64,000 bases of DNA from Hyphomicrobiales bacterium (GTDB taxonomy: Bacteria > Pseudomonadota > Alphaproteobacteria > Rhizobiales > Rhizobiaceae), in the NCBI GenBank assembly GCA_900467185.1, contig UBPA01000001.1, positions 1 to 64,000 on the forward strand, in the 5' to 3' direction. Position 1 is the stretch's first letter, and every line of letters starts with the position of its first letter. The notes beneath the pieces are model-generated. The model was given only the letters and a program-made list of their open reading frames with translations. It did no database searches and had not been told where the DNA came from. This document shows positions 34,788 through 42,673 of this stretch, one piece after another. The position numbers and the translations under genes were made by a program.

Positions 34788-35534
34788 GTGGCTTACTTCA
34801 GGGACGACGGCAGCGAGGGAACGGCGGGGTTCTGGTTTCTCAAGGGCGTGCAGGGCATTTTCAGCCTGCCGGCGGCGATCCTCCTGATTTCCTTCGTCGG
34901 CTTCACGGCCTTCGCGCAGCAGTCGGGCGTGCCGGTGGATCAGGCGGTGTTCATGACGGGAATCGTCTGGGCGCTGCCGGCGAAGCTCATTCTGGTCGGC
35001 TCGATCCAGTCGGGGGCCAATCTTTTCGCGGCCTTCGTGGCGGTGACGCTGTCGTCGATCCGGCTGATGCCGATGGTGGCGGCGCTGATCCCGGAGATCC
35101 GGGCGGAAAAGACGCGCACTTTCGTGCTGCTGATCGTCTCCCACCTGATCGCGGTGACCGCTTGGGTCATGGCGATGGAGCGGGTGCAGCATGTTCCGCG
35201 GGTGCACCGCGTCGCCTATGTGCTGGGCCTCGGCTTGACCCTCGTGCTCGCCAATATGATCGTCGTCGGCGTGCTCTACCAGTATGTGGCGGAGTTTCCG
35301 CCGATCGTCGCCGGTTGCCTGTTCTTCCTGACGCCGGTCTATTTTCTCGCCTCCATCTGGAGTTCCGGGCGGCATCCGGTCATCCATATCGCGCTGGTTG
35401 TCGGCCTGCTGCTCGGGCCGTTAGCCACGCTGTTTGCGCCGGATTTCGACCTGCTCCTCTCCGGCATCGTCGGTGGGACGCTCGCCTGGGGGCTCGACGT
35501 GCTGCGCCGGCGGCGGCTGCAGGCCCGGGTATGA
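34788..35534 (+). CDS. AzlC family branched-chain amino acid permease subunit
   Basis: 248 aa from GTG at 34788. After a short polar start (VAYFRDDGSEGTAGFWFLKG) come GIFSLPAAILLISFVGFTAF and further helices; GSIQSGANLFAAFVAVTLSS and IRLMPMVAALIPEIRAEKTR form the AzlC core. With the small AzlD partner it makes a permease linked to branched-chain amino acid export in Bacillus and Escherichia coli (YgaZ). GGAAAGGG lies upstream of the GTG; the longer open frame upstream is Arg-rich and unlikely to be translated. The next gene starts 13 bp downstream. Confidence 0.85.
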   Translation: MAYFRDDGSEGTAGFWFLKGVQGIFSLPAAILLISFVGFTAFAQQSGVPVDQAVFMTGIVWALPAKLILVGSIQSGANLFAAFVAVTLSSIRLMPMVAALIPEIRAEKTRTFVLLIVSHLIAVTAWVMAMERVQHVPRVHRVAYVLGLGLTLVLANMIVVGVLYQYVAEFPPIVAGCLFFLTPVYFLASIWSSGRHPVIHIALVVGLLLGPLATLFAPDFDLLLSGIVGGTLAWGLDVLRRRRLQARV

Positions 35535-35547
35535 GAGGGAGATGGGC

Positions 35548-35892
35548 ATGAACTGGCAACCGGATGCCTGGGGCTATGTGTTCATCGCGATCGCCGGGTT
35601 TCTGGCGACCGACATCTGGCGGTGGCTGGGCGTCGTTGCCGGGCGGCGGCTGCGCGAGGACTCCGAGGTCCTGAACTGGGTGCGGGCCGTGGCGACCGCG
35701 CTGGTGGCGGGCGTCGTCTCCAAGCTGATCGTCTTTCCCACCGGCGTTCTGGAAAGCTCGCCGCTCTGGCTGCGCGTCGGGTCGATTGCGGTCGGGGCGC
35801 TCGCCTTCTTTCTCGGCCGGCAGGTACCCGCCATCGGCATCGCTTCGGCCATCGCCTTTCTGGGGGCGGGGCTCTATCTTCTCGGGTTCTGA
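35548..35892 (+). CDS. AzlD-like small membrane protein
   Basis: 114 aa with four hydrophobic helices: GYVFIAIAGFLATDIWRWLG, AVATALVAGVVSKLIVFPTG, RVGSIAVGALAFFLGR and ASAIAFLGAGLYLLGF. This is the size and pattern of AzlD domain proteins (YgaH-like), partner of AzlC. ATG at 35548 is 7 bases after GGGAG; the ATG at 35542 touches it and is unlikely. The pair probably forms one two-subunit transporter. Confidence 0.85.
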   Translation: MNWQPDAWGYVFIAIAGFLATDIWRWLGVVAGRRLREDSEVLNWVRAVATALVAGVVSKLIVFPTGVLESSPLWLRVGSIAVGALAFFLGRQVPAIGIASAIAFLGAGLYLLGF

Positions 35893-35894
35893 CT

Positions 35895-35924
35895 CGAGAC
35901 GACCTGACACGAGACGACCTGACA
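35895..35924 (+). repeat. 15-bp tandem repeat
   Basis: CGAGACGACCTGACA occurs twice in direct succession (35895-35909, 35910-35924) just after azlD. It lies next to the likely ribosome binding site (CGAAAGG) of the following gene. Confidence 0.9.
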
Positions 35925-35943
35925 CGAAAGGCGCGGAGGCTCC

Positions 35944-36948
35944 ATGGCCAGAGACAATCCCGGTCCGACCGACGGGCGGATGCCGTGTCGCGATGCGGGC
36001 GATGGCCGTCTGCTTGCGCGCCCGGCCGCGCGACCCGGACGGGCGGTGCTCTGCCTTCGCTGGCTGGTGCTGGCCGCCGTGGGCGCGCTGCTCGTCATGG
36101 TCAATCCGCTGGCGGACCGGGCGGCGCAGTACAATCGCGACGTCACCATCGGCAGCACGGCGCTCTATGGCACGCTGCGGGTGATGAACTCGGTGATGAG
36201 CGTGGCGAAGGACGCGGATGTGACCGGCGGCGTCGGGGTGGCCTCGGTGACGGCGAGCCCGGGGCAGCTGCTGCAGCCGGTGACGAACACGATCGACCGG
36301 ATGGCCGACCTGCTCTTCTGGCTCGCCATCGTCTCGGGCGTGCTCTCGACGTTGTTCCTGCCGGTCGCCAAGGTGGCGGCCATCGGGCTTGCCGGCGTGT
36401 CGCTGCTGCGGGCAGGCGCGAGCCTCACGCAAAGTCGGTTGCCGCGCGCAGCCGACCGTCTGGCGCATGCGGTGCTGATGCTCTGCCTGCTGGGGGCCGT
36501 CGTGCTGCCGCTGTCCTACGCCGTCGCCTTCCATGCCGGGGCGCGCATGACGGATGATGCCTGGCGGGGTGCGACCGTGGTGTTCGACCGGATCAACGCC
36601 GATTACGACGCGGAGGCCGTCGGTCAGATCGATGCGCTGCGCGAGAGCCACGTGCCCGCCGTCCCGCAGGCCGCACCGGACACGAGTTTCCTCGGGCGGC
36701 TCGGCTCGGCGGTCGATCAGTCGCAATCGGCGATCTCCGGCACGGTCTCGGCGGCCTCCGGGCTGGTGACCTCGCTGACGGAGGGCGTGGCGTCGAAGAC
36801 CAAGGTCATCACCGACGGCATCGCGATCTCCTCGGACCTGTTCACGGCCTCGATCGCGATCGCCGTGTCGTATCTCGTGAAGATCCTCGTGATGCCGCTG
36901 CTGATTCTCGGCGCGGCGCTGTTTTTGATGCGGGCGGCGTTTCGCTAG
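35944..36948 (+). CDS. Hypothetical polytopic membrane protein
   Basis: 334 aa, family not recognised. Hydrophobic segments are at about 36-55 (CLRWLVLAAVGALLVMVN), 123-150 (LLFWLAIVSGVLSTLFLPVA and onward), 177-200 (LMLCLLGAVVLPLSYAVAFH) and 305-332 (IAIAVSYLVKILVMPLLILG). A polar domain rich in Ser/Thr (residues about 205-300, DQSQSAISGTVSAASGLVTS) lies between the last two and may be periplasmic and helical. The N-terminal 30 residues are Arg/Pro-rich. ATG at 35944 follows CGAAAGG. It lies 51 bp after azlD on the same strand. The last 27 bases of the gene are part of the tandem duplication that follows. Confidence 0.7.
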   Translation: MARDNPGPTDGRMPCRDAGDGRLLARPAARPGRAVLCLRWLVLAAVGALLVMVNPLADRAAQYNRDVTIGSTALYGTLRVMNSVMSVAKDADVTGGVGVASVTASPGQLLQPVTNTIDRMADLLFWLAIVSGVLSTLFLPVAKVAAIGLAGVSLLRAGASLTQSRLPRAADRLAHAVLMLCLLGAVVLPLSYAVAFHAGARMTDDAWRGATVVFDRINADYDAEAVGQIDALRESHVPAVPQAAPDTSFLGRLGSAVDQSQSAISGTVSAASGLVTSLTEGVASKTKVITDGIAISSDLFTASIAIAVSYLVKILVMPLLILGAALFLMRAAFR

Positions 36949-37331
36949 GCGTACGCGCAGACCTCGCGAGACGTCTTCCCCGGGCCTTGGGCCGAGGATC
37001 TGCTGTCGTCCCCGCGAACACCATGGTCCTTCAAATCTCGGGCAGTGCAGCAGATGCTCGGGACGAGCCCGAGCATGACGAAAGGGTAGGATGCGCGGCT
37101 TCCTCAGCCGAGTGCTGCGCGGCGCTCTTTTTTGATCCGAGCGGCGTTCCGGTAGGGCGGAGCACGCAGACCTCGCGAGACGTCTTCCCCGGGCCTTGTG
37201 CCGAGGATCTGCTGTCGTCCCCGCGAACACCATGGTCCTTCAGATTTCGGGCAATGCAGCAGATGCTCGGGACGAGCCCGAGCATGACGAAAGGGTAGGA
37301 TGCGCGGCTTCCTCAGCCGAGTGCTGCGCGG
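36922..37331. repeat. Tandem duplication of 207-209 bp (repeat C, copies 1 and 2)
   Basis: Unit 1 (36922-37128) and unit 2 (37129-37331) are near-identical with an offset of 207-209 bases. Each starts in sequence from the 3' end of the upstream membrane-protein gene and ends in sequence from the 3' end of the HIT gene (TCAGCCGAGTGCTGCGCGG). Each includes an inverted element with GAGGATCTGCTGTCGTCCCC and CAGATGCTCGGGACGAGCCC. No gene is encoded in the 364-bp gap. Confidence 0.85.
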
Positions 37332-37735
37332 AGTTTTTCGGCGTTGGTCTCCAGGATGTCGCCGTCTTCCATGGTGCCGGAATGGGCGCGCATGGGGTGG
37401 CCTTCGTGGCGGGGGATGATGTGAAAGTGGAGGTGGAAGACGGACTGGCCGGCGGGGGCTTCGTTGAACTGCATGATGGTGATGCCGTCGGCGGCGAAGG
37501 CCTGCTTGGAGGCGACGGCGACTTTCTGGACGGCGGCGATCAGCGCGGGCAGGGTGGCGGTGTCGGCGTCGAGCAGGTTGCGCGAGGGGGATTTCGGCAC
37601 GACGAGCGCGTGGCCATCGGCCTGCGGCATGACGTCCATGAAGGCGATGACGGCGTCGTCTTCGTAGACGGTGTGGGAGGGGATCTCGCCGCGCAGGATC
37701 TTTGCGAAGATGTTGTTGGTGTCGTACTGGGTCAT
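37313..37735 (-). CDS. HIT family (histidine triad) protein
   Basis: 140 aa. HinT-like nucleotide hydrolase that acts on purine phosphoramidates. The triad is HLHFHIIP (residues about 101-108), followed by the C-terminal RHEGHPMRAHSGTMEDG extension common in rhizobial members. The N-terminal half has NIFAKILRGEIPSHTVYEDD and ALVVPKSPSRNLLD, the nucleotide-binding region. Length is normal. The last seven codons lie within the duplicated 209-bp unit. It is the last gene of a minus-strand group starting with ridA, separated from the previous gene by repeat E. Confidence 0.92.
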   Translation of the reverse strand: MTQYDTNNIFAKILRGEIPSHTVYEDDAVIAFMDVMPQADGHALVVPKSPSRNLLDADTATLPALIAAVQKVAVASKQAFAADGITIMQFNEAPAGQSVFHLHFHIIPRHEGHPMRAHSGTMEDGDILETNAEKLRAALG

Positions 37736-37744
37736 GAGAGGTCC

Positions 37745-37858
37745 CTTCTAAAGCATTTCCAGCCGAAGCGGAATCGCTTTGGCGTCGGACAATGCGGTAA
37801 AAACAAGAGAACAGAGCATTTTCGGTGAACCTATGTTCGCCGGAAATGCTCTGTCGTC
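37745..37858 (+). repeat. Repeat E, copy 2, with terminal hairpin
   Basis: Bases 37763-37789 match the minus strand of 18566-18592 at 24 of 27 positions. The right part is a hairpin with arms AGAGCATTTTCGG and CCGGAAATGCTCT (about 37815-37855). It separates the FemAB-like gene from the HIT gene and may attenuate read-through. Confidence 0.6.
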
Positions 37859-39065
37859 AGGTGTCGGATTCCACGTCCTGCCGCTCGCCCTTTCGGAAGG
37901 GGCTGTGCTCGGTGAGGATGTCGCTCATGGCTTCCACGTCGAGACGTTCGCGCTCGAGATAATCGGCAACCGCGCGTTTCAGGCCGGGATGCGTGAAATA
38001 GTGGGCGGAGTGGGTGGTGACGGGGAGGTAGCCGCGGGCGAGCTTGTGTTCGCCCTGCGCGCCGGCTTCGACGCGCTTCAGGCCGCGCGCAATCGCGAAA
38101 TCGATGGCCTGGTGGTAACAGACCTCGAAATGCAGGAAGGGATGATCCTCGATTGCGCCCCAGTGGCGACCATAGAGGGCATCGCCACCGATGAAGTTGA
38201 TGGCGCCGGCGACGTAACGGCCCTCGCGCTTGGCCATGACGAGGAGGATATCGTCGGCCATGCGCTCGCCGATCAGGGAATAGAACGCGCGGGTGAGGTA
38301 GGGGCGGCCCCATTTGCGGCTGCCGGTGTCCATGTAGAAGCGGAAGAACTGGTCCCAGATCTCCTCGGTCAGGTCCGCGCCCGTCAGCCAGTCCACGGTA
38401 ATGCCGTTTTCCAGCGCCGCGCGGCGCTCCTTCTTCAGCGCCTTGCGCTTGCGGGAGGCGAGCGTCTCCAGGAAATCGTCGTGGCTGGCATAGTTGTCGT
38501 TGGTGAAGTGGAACTGCTGGTCGGTGCGGTGCAGGAAGTCGGCATCCTCAAAGGTCGGGATTTCCGCTTCGGGCACGAAAGTGACGTGGGCGGAGGAGAC
38601 CTTGTGGCGCTTGGCAAGCTCCGTCAGGCCTGCCGCCAGCGCCATGTGCACGGCCTCGGCTGAGAAGGGCTCGGATGTCGCCAGCAGGCGCGGGCCGGTG
38701 GCCGGCGTGAAGGGCACGGAGCTCTGCAGCTTCGGGTAATAGCGCCCGCCTGCCCGCTCCAGTGCATCGGCCCAGCCGTGGTCGAAGACATATTCGCCCT
38801 GGCTGTGGTTCTTCAGGTAGCAGACGAGCGCGCCGGCCAGCGCGCCGTTGCCGTCCTCCATCAGCAGATGCTGGCCGAGCCAGCCGGTCTCGGCCGTGGC
38901 CGAGCCGGAGTCCTCGAGCGCCGAGAGATAGGCGTGGGAGACGAAGGGGTTGAAGGGCACCTCAGGGGTGCTTGAGCCCTTCGACGTGCCGATGAGGCGA
39001 TCCCAGGCCGCCTTGTCGATGTCCTTGAACGACGTCTCGATGCGGATGCTGACCTCGTCTGCCAT
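37857..39065 (-). CDS. FemAB-like / GNAT-fold acyltransferase (DUF482)
   Basis: 402 aa. Member of the COG3146/DUF482 family. NPFVSHAYLSALEDSGSATA near residue 40, LASRKRKALKKERRAALENG near 205 and AGAQGEHKLARGYLPVTTHS near 350 are characteristic. The family is related to FemAB peptidyltransferases and to GNAT enzymes and has been proposed to modify peptidoglycan or a lipid-linked substrate; no activity is proven. Soluble. It starts 3 bp after the end of the GDPD gene, so the two are translationally close. Stop to HIT start is 121 bp. Confidence 0.88.
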   Translation of the reverse strand: MADEVSIRIETSFKDIDKAAWDRLIGTSKGSSTPEVPFNPFVSHAYLSALEDSGSATAETGWLGQHLLMEDGNGALAGALVCYLKNHSQGEYVFDHGWADALERAGGRYYPKLQSSVPFTPATGPRLLATSEPFSAEAVHMALAAGLTELAKRHKVSSAHVTFVPEAEIPTFEDADFLHRTDQQFHFTNDNYASHDDFLETLASRKRKALKKERRAALENGITVDWLTGADLTEEIWDQFFRFYMDTGSRKWGRPYLTRAFYSLIGERMADDILLVMAKREGRYVAGAINFIGGDALYGRHWGAIEDHPFLHFEVCYHQAIDFAIARGLKRVEAGAQGEHKLARGYLPVTTHSAHYFTHPGLKRAVADYLERERLDVEAMSDILTEHSPFRKGERQDVESDT

Positions 39066-39068
39066 GCG

Positions 39069-39824
39069 TCAGGACACCAGATCCCCGGTCGACCGCGGCC
39101 GCGGCTCGAAGCCCTCGAAGGTCATCTGATCGGCATGGAGGAAGGTGTGGTCCGCCGCCGCCTCGTCGCGCACCGTCCAGGTAATGACGGTCCGGCCGAG
39201 GTCGCGTTGGGCCGAGATGAAGGGGTTGGGCAGGTGGCCGTAATGGTAGGAGATGAAATCGAGCCCGAGCGCCATGGCCTCCTCGTGAAGCGCGAACTCC
39301 TCCGGCCGCGCGCCTTCGGCGGTGAGGCCTAGGGGAAAGCGCGATTCGAGGGCCTTCAGGTCCTTCAGCAGCCAGTGGTCGAAGCTCATCAGTGCGACGG
39401 GGCCGCTGTAGCTCTCGAGGATATCGACCACCGAATCGGCAAAGCCCTCGTCGTCGCCCTGGCGGCCCTTCAGCTCCAGCACCAGGGGCACGCGGCCCTT
39501 GACGAGGCGCAGCAGCTGGGAGAGCGAGGGAATGCGATCCGTGGTGTTGCCGATGGAGAACAGGCCGAGCTCGCCCACGGTCTTCAGGCGGATATCGCCC
39601 TCGACGCCGCAGAGGCGCTGCATGTCGTCATCGTGGAACACGACGGGCACGCCGTCTGCGGTGTATTGCAGGTCGCATTCGATGGCGTAGCCATGGTCGA
39701 TGGCGCGCTGGAAGGCGGAGATGGTGTTTTCCCAGATCGCATTGTTCATGTCGTGATAGCCGCGATGGGCGACCGGCTGGGCCTTGAGGAACGACGGATC
39801 CCTGTTCTGAGAAACTGCGGGCAT
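39069..39824 (-). CDS. Glycerophosphodiester phosphodiesterase family protein
   Basis: 251 aa. Hydrolyses glycerophosphodiesters to sn-glycerol 3-phosphate and an alcohol. AHRGYHDMNNAIWENTISAF (near residue 20) has the catalytic His-Arg and metal Glu, and AIECDLQYTADGVPVVFHDD (near 47) has the E-x-D metal ligands and second His. LVLELKGRQGDDEG (near 114) holds the third ligand, and ITWTVRDEAAADHTF is the C-terminal signature. No signal peptide, so probably cytosolic. ATG at 39824 is used; a GTG at 39833 overlaps the ridA stop (GTGA) and could instead be the start. Confidence 0.92.
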   Translation of the reverse strand: MPAVSQNRDPSFLKAQPVAHRGYHDMNNAIWENTISAFQRAIDHGYAIECDLQYTADGVPVVFHDDDMQRLCGVEGDIRLKTVGELGLFSIGNTTDRIPSLSQLLRLVKGRVPLVLELKGRQGDDEGFADSVVDILESYSGPVALMSFDHWLLKDLKALESRFPLGLTAEGARPEEFALHEEAMALGLDFISYHYGHLPNPFISAQRDLGRTVITWTVRDEAAADHTFLHADQMTFEGFEPRPRSTGDLVS

Positions 39825-39829
39825 GGGCT

Positions 39830-40297
39830 TCACGCGATCTCGATGACGGCGTCGATCTCGACGGCGGCGTTGAAGGGCAGGCCGGCCATGCCGACGGCGG
39901 CGCGGGCGTGAACGCCGGCCTCGCCGAGGATGGTGACGATGAGGTTCGAGGCGCCGTTCATGACGAGGTGCTGCTCGGTGAAGCCGGGGGCCGACGCGAT
40001 GAACCCGTTCAGCTTGACGATGCGGCGGATGCGGCCGAGATCGCCGTCGAGTGCGGCCTTGGCCTGGGCCAGCACGTTGATGGCGCAGAGTTCGGCGGCG
40101 CGCTGGGCGGCGGTCACATCGACGTCAGCGCCGACAAGGCCGAGCACGGCGACCTTGCCGTTCTCCATGGGAAGCTGTCCGGAAATATAGAGGTGCTGGC
40201 CGCTGATGACGAAGGGGACGTAATTTGCGGCCGGGGCGGCGGCGACCGGCAGGGTGATGCCGAGCTGTTCGATGCGGGCTTCGATTTCTGCGGACAT
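39830..40297 (-). CDS. RidA family enamine/imine deaminase
   Basis: 155 aa. RidA/YjgF-fold protein; the family clears reactive enamines made by PLP enzymes. YVPFVISGQHLYISGQLPME, then RRIVKLNGFIASAPGFTEQH and GEAGVHARAAVGMAGLPFNA hold the usual trimer-interface and active-site pattern. The Arg of HARAAVG, at the place of catalytic Arg105, is present, with VEIDAVIEIA as the C-terminal strand. The protein is of the longer (about 150 aa) subgroup. ATG at 40297 with GGAGA. First gene of the minus-strand group with GDPD, FemAB-like and HIT. Confidence 0.9.
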   Translation of the reverse strand: MSAEIEARIEQLGITLPVAAAPAANYVPFVISGQHLYISGQLPMENGKVAVLGLVGADVDVTAAQRAAELCAINVLAQAKAALDGDLGRIRRIVKLNGFIASAPGFTEQHLVMNGASNLIVTILGEAGVHARAAVGMAGLPFNAAVEIDAVIEIA

Positions 40298-40439
40298 GGA
40301 TGTCTCCGGACAATATTGTATTCTCATGGGGAATGCGTCATGCACTTCATTGTGCGTTGCGGCGGAAACCGATCCGCCGCCCCGCTTTCGACGCATGCTT
40401 CCATATAGCATCGCGCGTCGATCCAACAGGAGCAGTTGA

Positions 40440-41282
40440 ATGTTTCGTTCAGGCATGACCCGATCCGTCATCGTATCCGCAGCACTTCTGGGGACGACGG
40501 TGGTCGGGACGGGGAACGCCACGGCGAACATCCTGGTTCCGCACCGTGCCGTCTACGATCTCGAGTTGAAGGATTCCTCCGAGCGCTCCGGCATTTCCAG
40601 CATGTATGGCCGCATGGTCTACGAATTCAACGGCTCGGCCTGCGACGGCTATACGGTGAGCTTCCGCTTCGTGACCAAGGTGGACACCGGCGAGGACGTG
40701 CGGCTGACGGACCAGCAGACGACCACCTTCGAGGACCTGAAGACCGGGAATTTCCGCTTCCTCACGCGCTCCTTCACCGACGAGAAGCTGGACAAGGAAG
40801 TGCGCGGGCTCGCCCATGACGCCAAGGACGGCGTGACGGTGGACCTGACGGCGCCGGACAAGCGCGAGGTGGCGCTGGCCCACAGCCTGTTTCCGACCGA
40901 GCACATGCTTGAGGTGATCGACCGCGCCAAGCGCGGCGACAAGATCTTCGAATCGCGGATCTTCGACGGCTCAGACAGCGGCGACAAGACGCTGGTGACG
41001 ACGACGCTGGTCGGCGCGCAGCACAAGCCGAAGGCCGGCGACGAGGATGCGGATGTCGGCAAGGCCGGCGTGATGGCGCAGAAGCCGTTCTGGCCGGTGA
41101 CGATTTCCTATTTCAACGACGAGGCGACGGGCGACGCCGTGCCGATCTATCGCATGGCCTTCAAGCTCTACGAGAACGGCATCACGCGCGACCTGACGAT
41201 GGATTACGGCGACTTCGTGCTCAGCGGCAAGCTGGCCAACCTCGAAATGTTCAAGCCGGGCGGCGAGGGCACCTGCAAGTAG
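40440..41282 (+). CDS. eipB: Cell envelope integrity protein EipB family (DUF1849)
   Basis: 280 aa. The signal peptide (MFRSGMTRSVIVSAALLGTT, residues 1-29) is followed by ILVPHRAVYDLELKDSSERS, the conserved DUF1849 start. Cys68 (NGSACDGYTV) and Cys279 (GEGTCK) correspond to the disulfide pair of the Brucella EipB periplasmic beta-spiral protein (C69/C278). The protein supports envelope integrity in Brucella. Middle motifs LFPTEHMLEVIDRAKRGDKI and KPFWPVTISYF are family-typical. Divergent from ridA. Confidence 0.92.
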   Translation: MFRSGMTRSVIVSAALLGTTVVGTGNATANILVPHRAVYDLELKDSSERSGISSMYGRMVYEFNGSACDGYTVSFRFVTKVDTGEDVRLTDQQTTTFEDLKTGNFRFLTRSFTDEKLDKEVRGLAHDAKDGVTVDLTAPDKREVALAHSLFPTEHMLEVIDRAKRGDKIFESRIFDGSDSGDKTLVTTTLVGAQHKPKAGDEDADVGKAGVMAQKPFWPVTISYFNDEATGDAVPIYRMAFKLYENGITRDLTMDYGDFVLSGKLANLEMFKPGGEGTCK

Positions 41283-41645
41283 GTCTTTCTGGGGGGCGAG
41301 GATCGGAAATCCTCATGCTTTCCGTCTGTTGACCAGGTGATGGGTGCTCTCTTTCGTCCTCCTCGGGCTTGTCCCGAGGATCTGCAACGGTTCGAATTCG
41401 GTGAGGTCAGCAGATCCTCGGCACACGGCCGAGGATGACGTCCCCGGAAAAACGTTGTTTGCCGCCAATTCGAAAATTCGTGCCTTTTTCCTTGATATTC
41501 GCGGCGTCCCGCTGTATGGCGGGCCGCATTCCACACGTGGGGTCTGGGACGTTTCGGGAGACATCCGTTGCGTTCCGCCCGGTGGCACCATCATCCGATG
41601 GTGCTGTTTTCCCCACGGAGGTTCAACCGGAAAAGGATAAACGGC
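41283..41645 (+). promoter_or_regulatory. rpsB: Leader and control region of rpsB
   Basis: This 363-bp gap holds repeat C copy 3 (41344-41446) and a 5' leader. GCACCATC (41585-41592) and GATGGTGC (41597-41604) form a hairpin with a 4-base loop followed by TGTTTT, 41 bp before the start codon. It may serve autoregulation by S2, which is common for ribosomal operons, or partial termination. The AT-rich patch near 41447-41510 could contain the promoter; no clear -35/-10 pair is chosen. Confidence 0.45.
41344..41446. repeat. Repeat C, copy 3 (dispersed palindromic element)
   Basis: CTCGGGCTTGTCCCGAGGAT then CTGC on the left is mirrored by GCAGATCCTCGGCACACGGC then CGAGGATGACG on the right. It is related to the element inside the 36922-37331 duplication. 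The inner sequence GGTTCGAATTC imitates a tRNA T-loop but has no tRNA around it. Confidence 0.65.
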
Positions 41646-42425
41646 ATGGCATTGCCCGATTTCAGCATGCGCCAGCTTCTTGAAGCTGGTGTTCACTTCG
41701 GCCACCAGACTCACCGCTGGAACCCGAAGATGAAGCCCTACATCTTCGGCGAGCGTTCCAACGTTCACATCATCGACCTTGCACAGACCGTGCCCATGCT
41801 GTCGCGCGCCCTTCAGGCCGTCAGCGACACGGTTGCCAAGGGCGGCCGCGTTCTCTTCGTCGGCACCAAGCGCCAGGCCTCGGACATCATCGCCGACAGC
41901 GCCAAGCGTTCGGCCCAGTACTACGTCAACGCCCGCTGGCTCGGCGGCATGATGACCAACTGGAAGACGATCTCCAACTCGATCCAGCGCCTGCGCAAGC
42001 TCGACGAGATCCTCGCCTCCGACGCTTCGGGCTTCACCAAGAAGGAACGCCTGAACCTCGAGCGCGAGCGCGAAAAGCTCAACCGCGCTCTCGGCGGTAT
42101 CCGCGACATGGGCGGCGTTCCCGACCTGATGTTCATCATCGACACCAACAAGGAGTCGATCGCGATCGAGGAAGCCAAGCGTCTCGGCATTCCGGTCGTC
42201 GCCGTCATCGACTCGAACTGCGATCCGGACCAGATCGACTACGCGATCCCCGGCAATGACGACGCTTCGCGCGCCATCTCGCTCTACTGCGACCTGATCG
42301 CCCGTGCCGCTCTCGACGGCATCGCCCGTCAGCAGGGCGCTTCCGGCCGCGACCTCGGCGCTGCCAGCGAGCTGACGCTCGTCGAGCCGGCTCTGGAAGA
42401 AGAAGCCGTCGCGACCGACGCCTGA
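41646..42425 (+). CDS. rpsB: 30S ribosomal protein S2
   Basis: 259 aa. Structural protein of the small subunit head. [20 protein letters not shown] then [20 protein letters not shown] is the universal S2 start, and [20 protein letters not shown] and [20 protein letters not shown] are also invariant. C-terminal Glu/Ala-rich tail ([14 protein letters not shown]). The ATG at 41646 is chosen because conservation starts there; the ribosome binding site is AAAAGGA. First gene of the rpsB-tsf-pyrH-frr group. Confidence 0.97.
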   Translation: MALPDFSMRQLLEAGVHFGHQTHRWNPKMKPYIFGERSNVHIIDLAQTVPMLSRALQAVSDTVAKGGRVLFVGTKRQASDIIADSAKRSAQYYVNARWLGGMMTNWKTISNSIQRLRKLDEILASDASGFTKKERLNLEREREKLNRALGGIRDMGGVPDLMFIIDTNKESIAIEEAKRLGIPVVAVIDSNCDPDQIDYAIPGNDDASRAISLYCDLIARAALDGIARQQGASGRDLGAASELTLVEPALEEEAVATDA

Positions 42426-42449
42426 TACCAAGCACGATCACGGCAGGCA

Positions 42450-42468
42450 CCCGACGCGGTGCCCGTCA
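42450..42468 (+). terminator. Small hairpin between rpsB and tsf
   Basis: GGCACC and GGTGCC flank CGACGC. It lacks a T-run and is more likely an attenuating or stabilising structure than a full terminator. Confidence 0.3.
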
Positions 42469-42673
42469 CGATTGACCGAACGGGGCCGTTTGCGACTGAT
42501 GAAGTGGGCGGCCCCGCTTCTTTTCGAGGAGGCCGCCTGCGGGCGGATCCGCATCGGGTGAGATTGTTCATCACGATGTCATCTTGAGGGGCCACACCCT
42601 CACACACTTTCCGGACAACGCCGCTCGACCGCATCTGAGCGCACCGGACGAGACACAGAAAGAGGCCAAGACG

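Noticed and set aside
41388-41402. tRNA T-loop-like string GGTTCGAATTC
   Set aside because: It lies in a palindromic repeat, with no acceptor, D or anticodon arm at the right distances and no CCA end.
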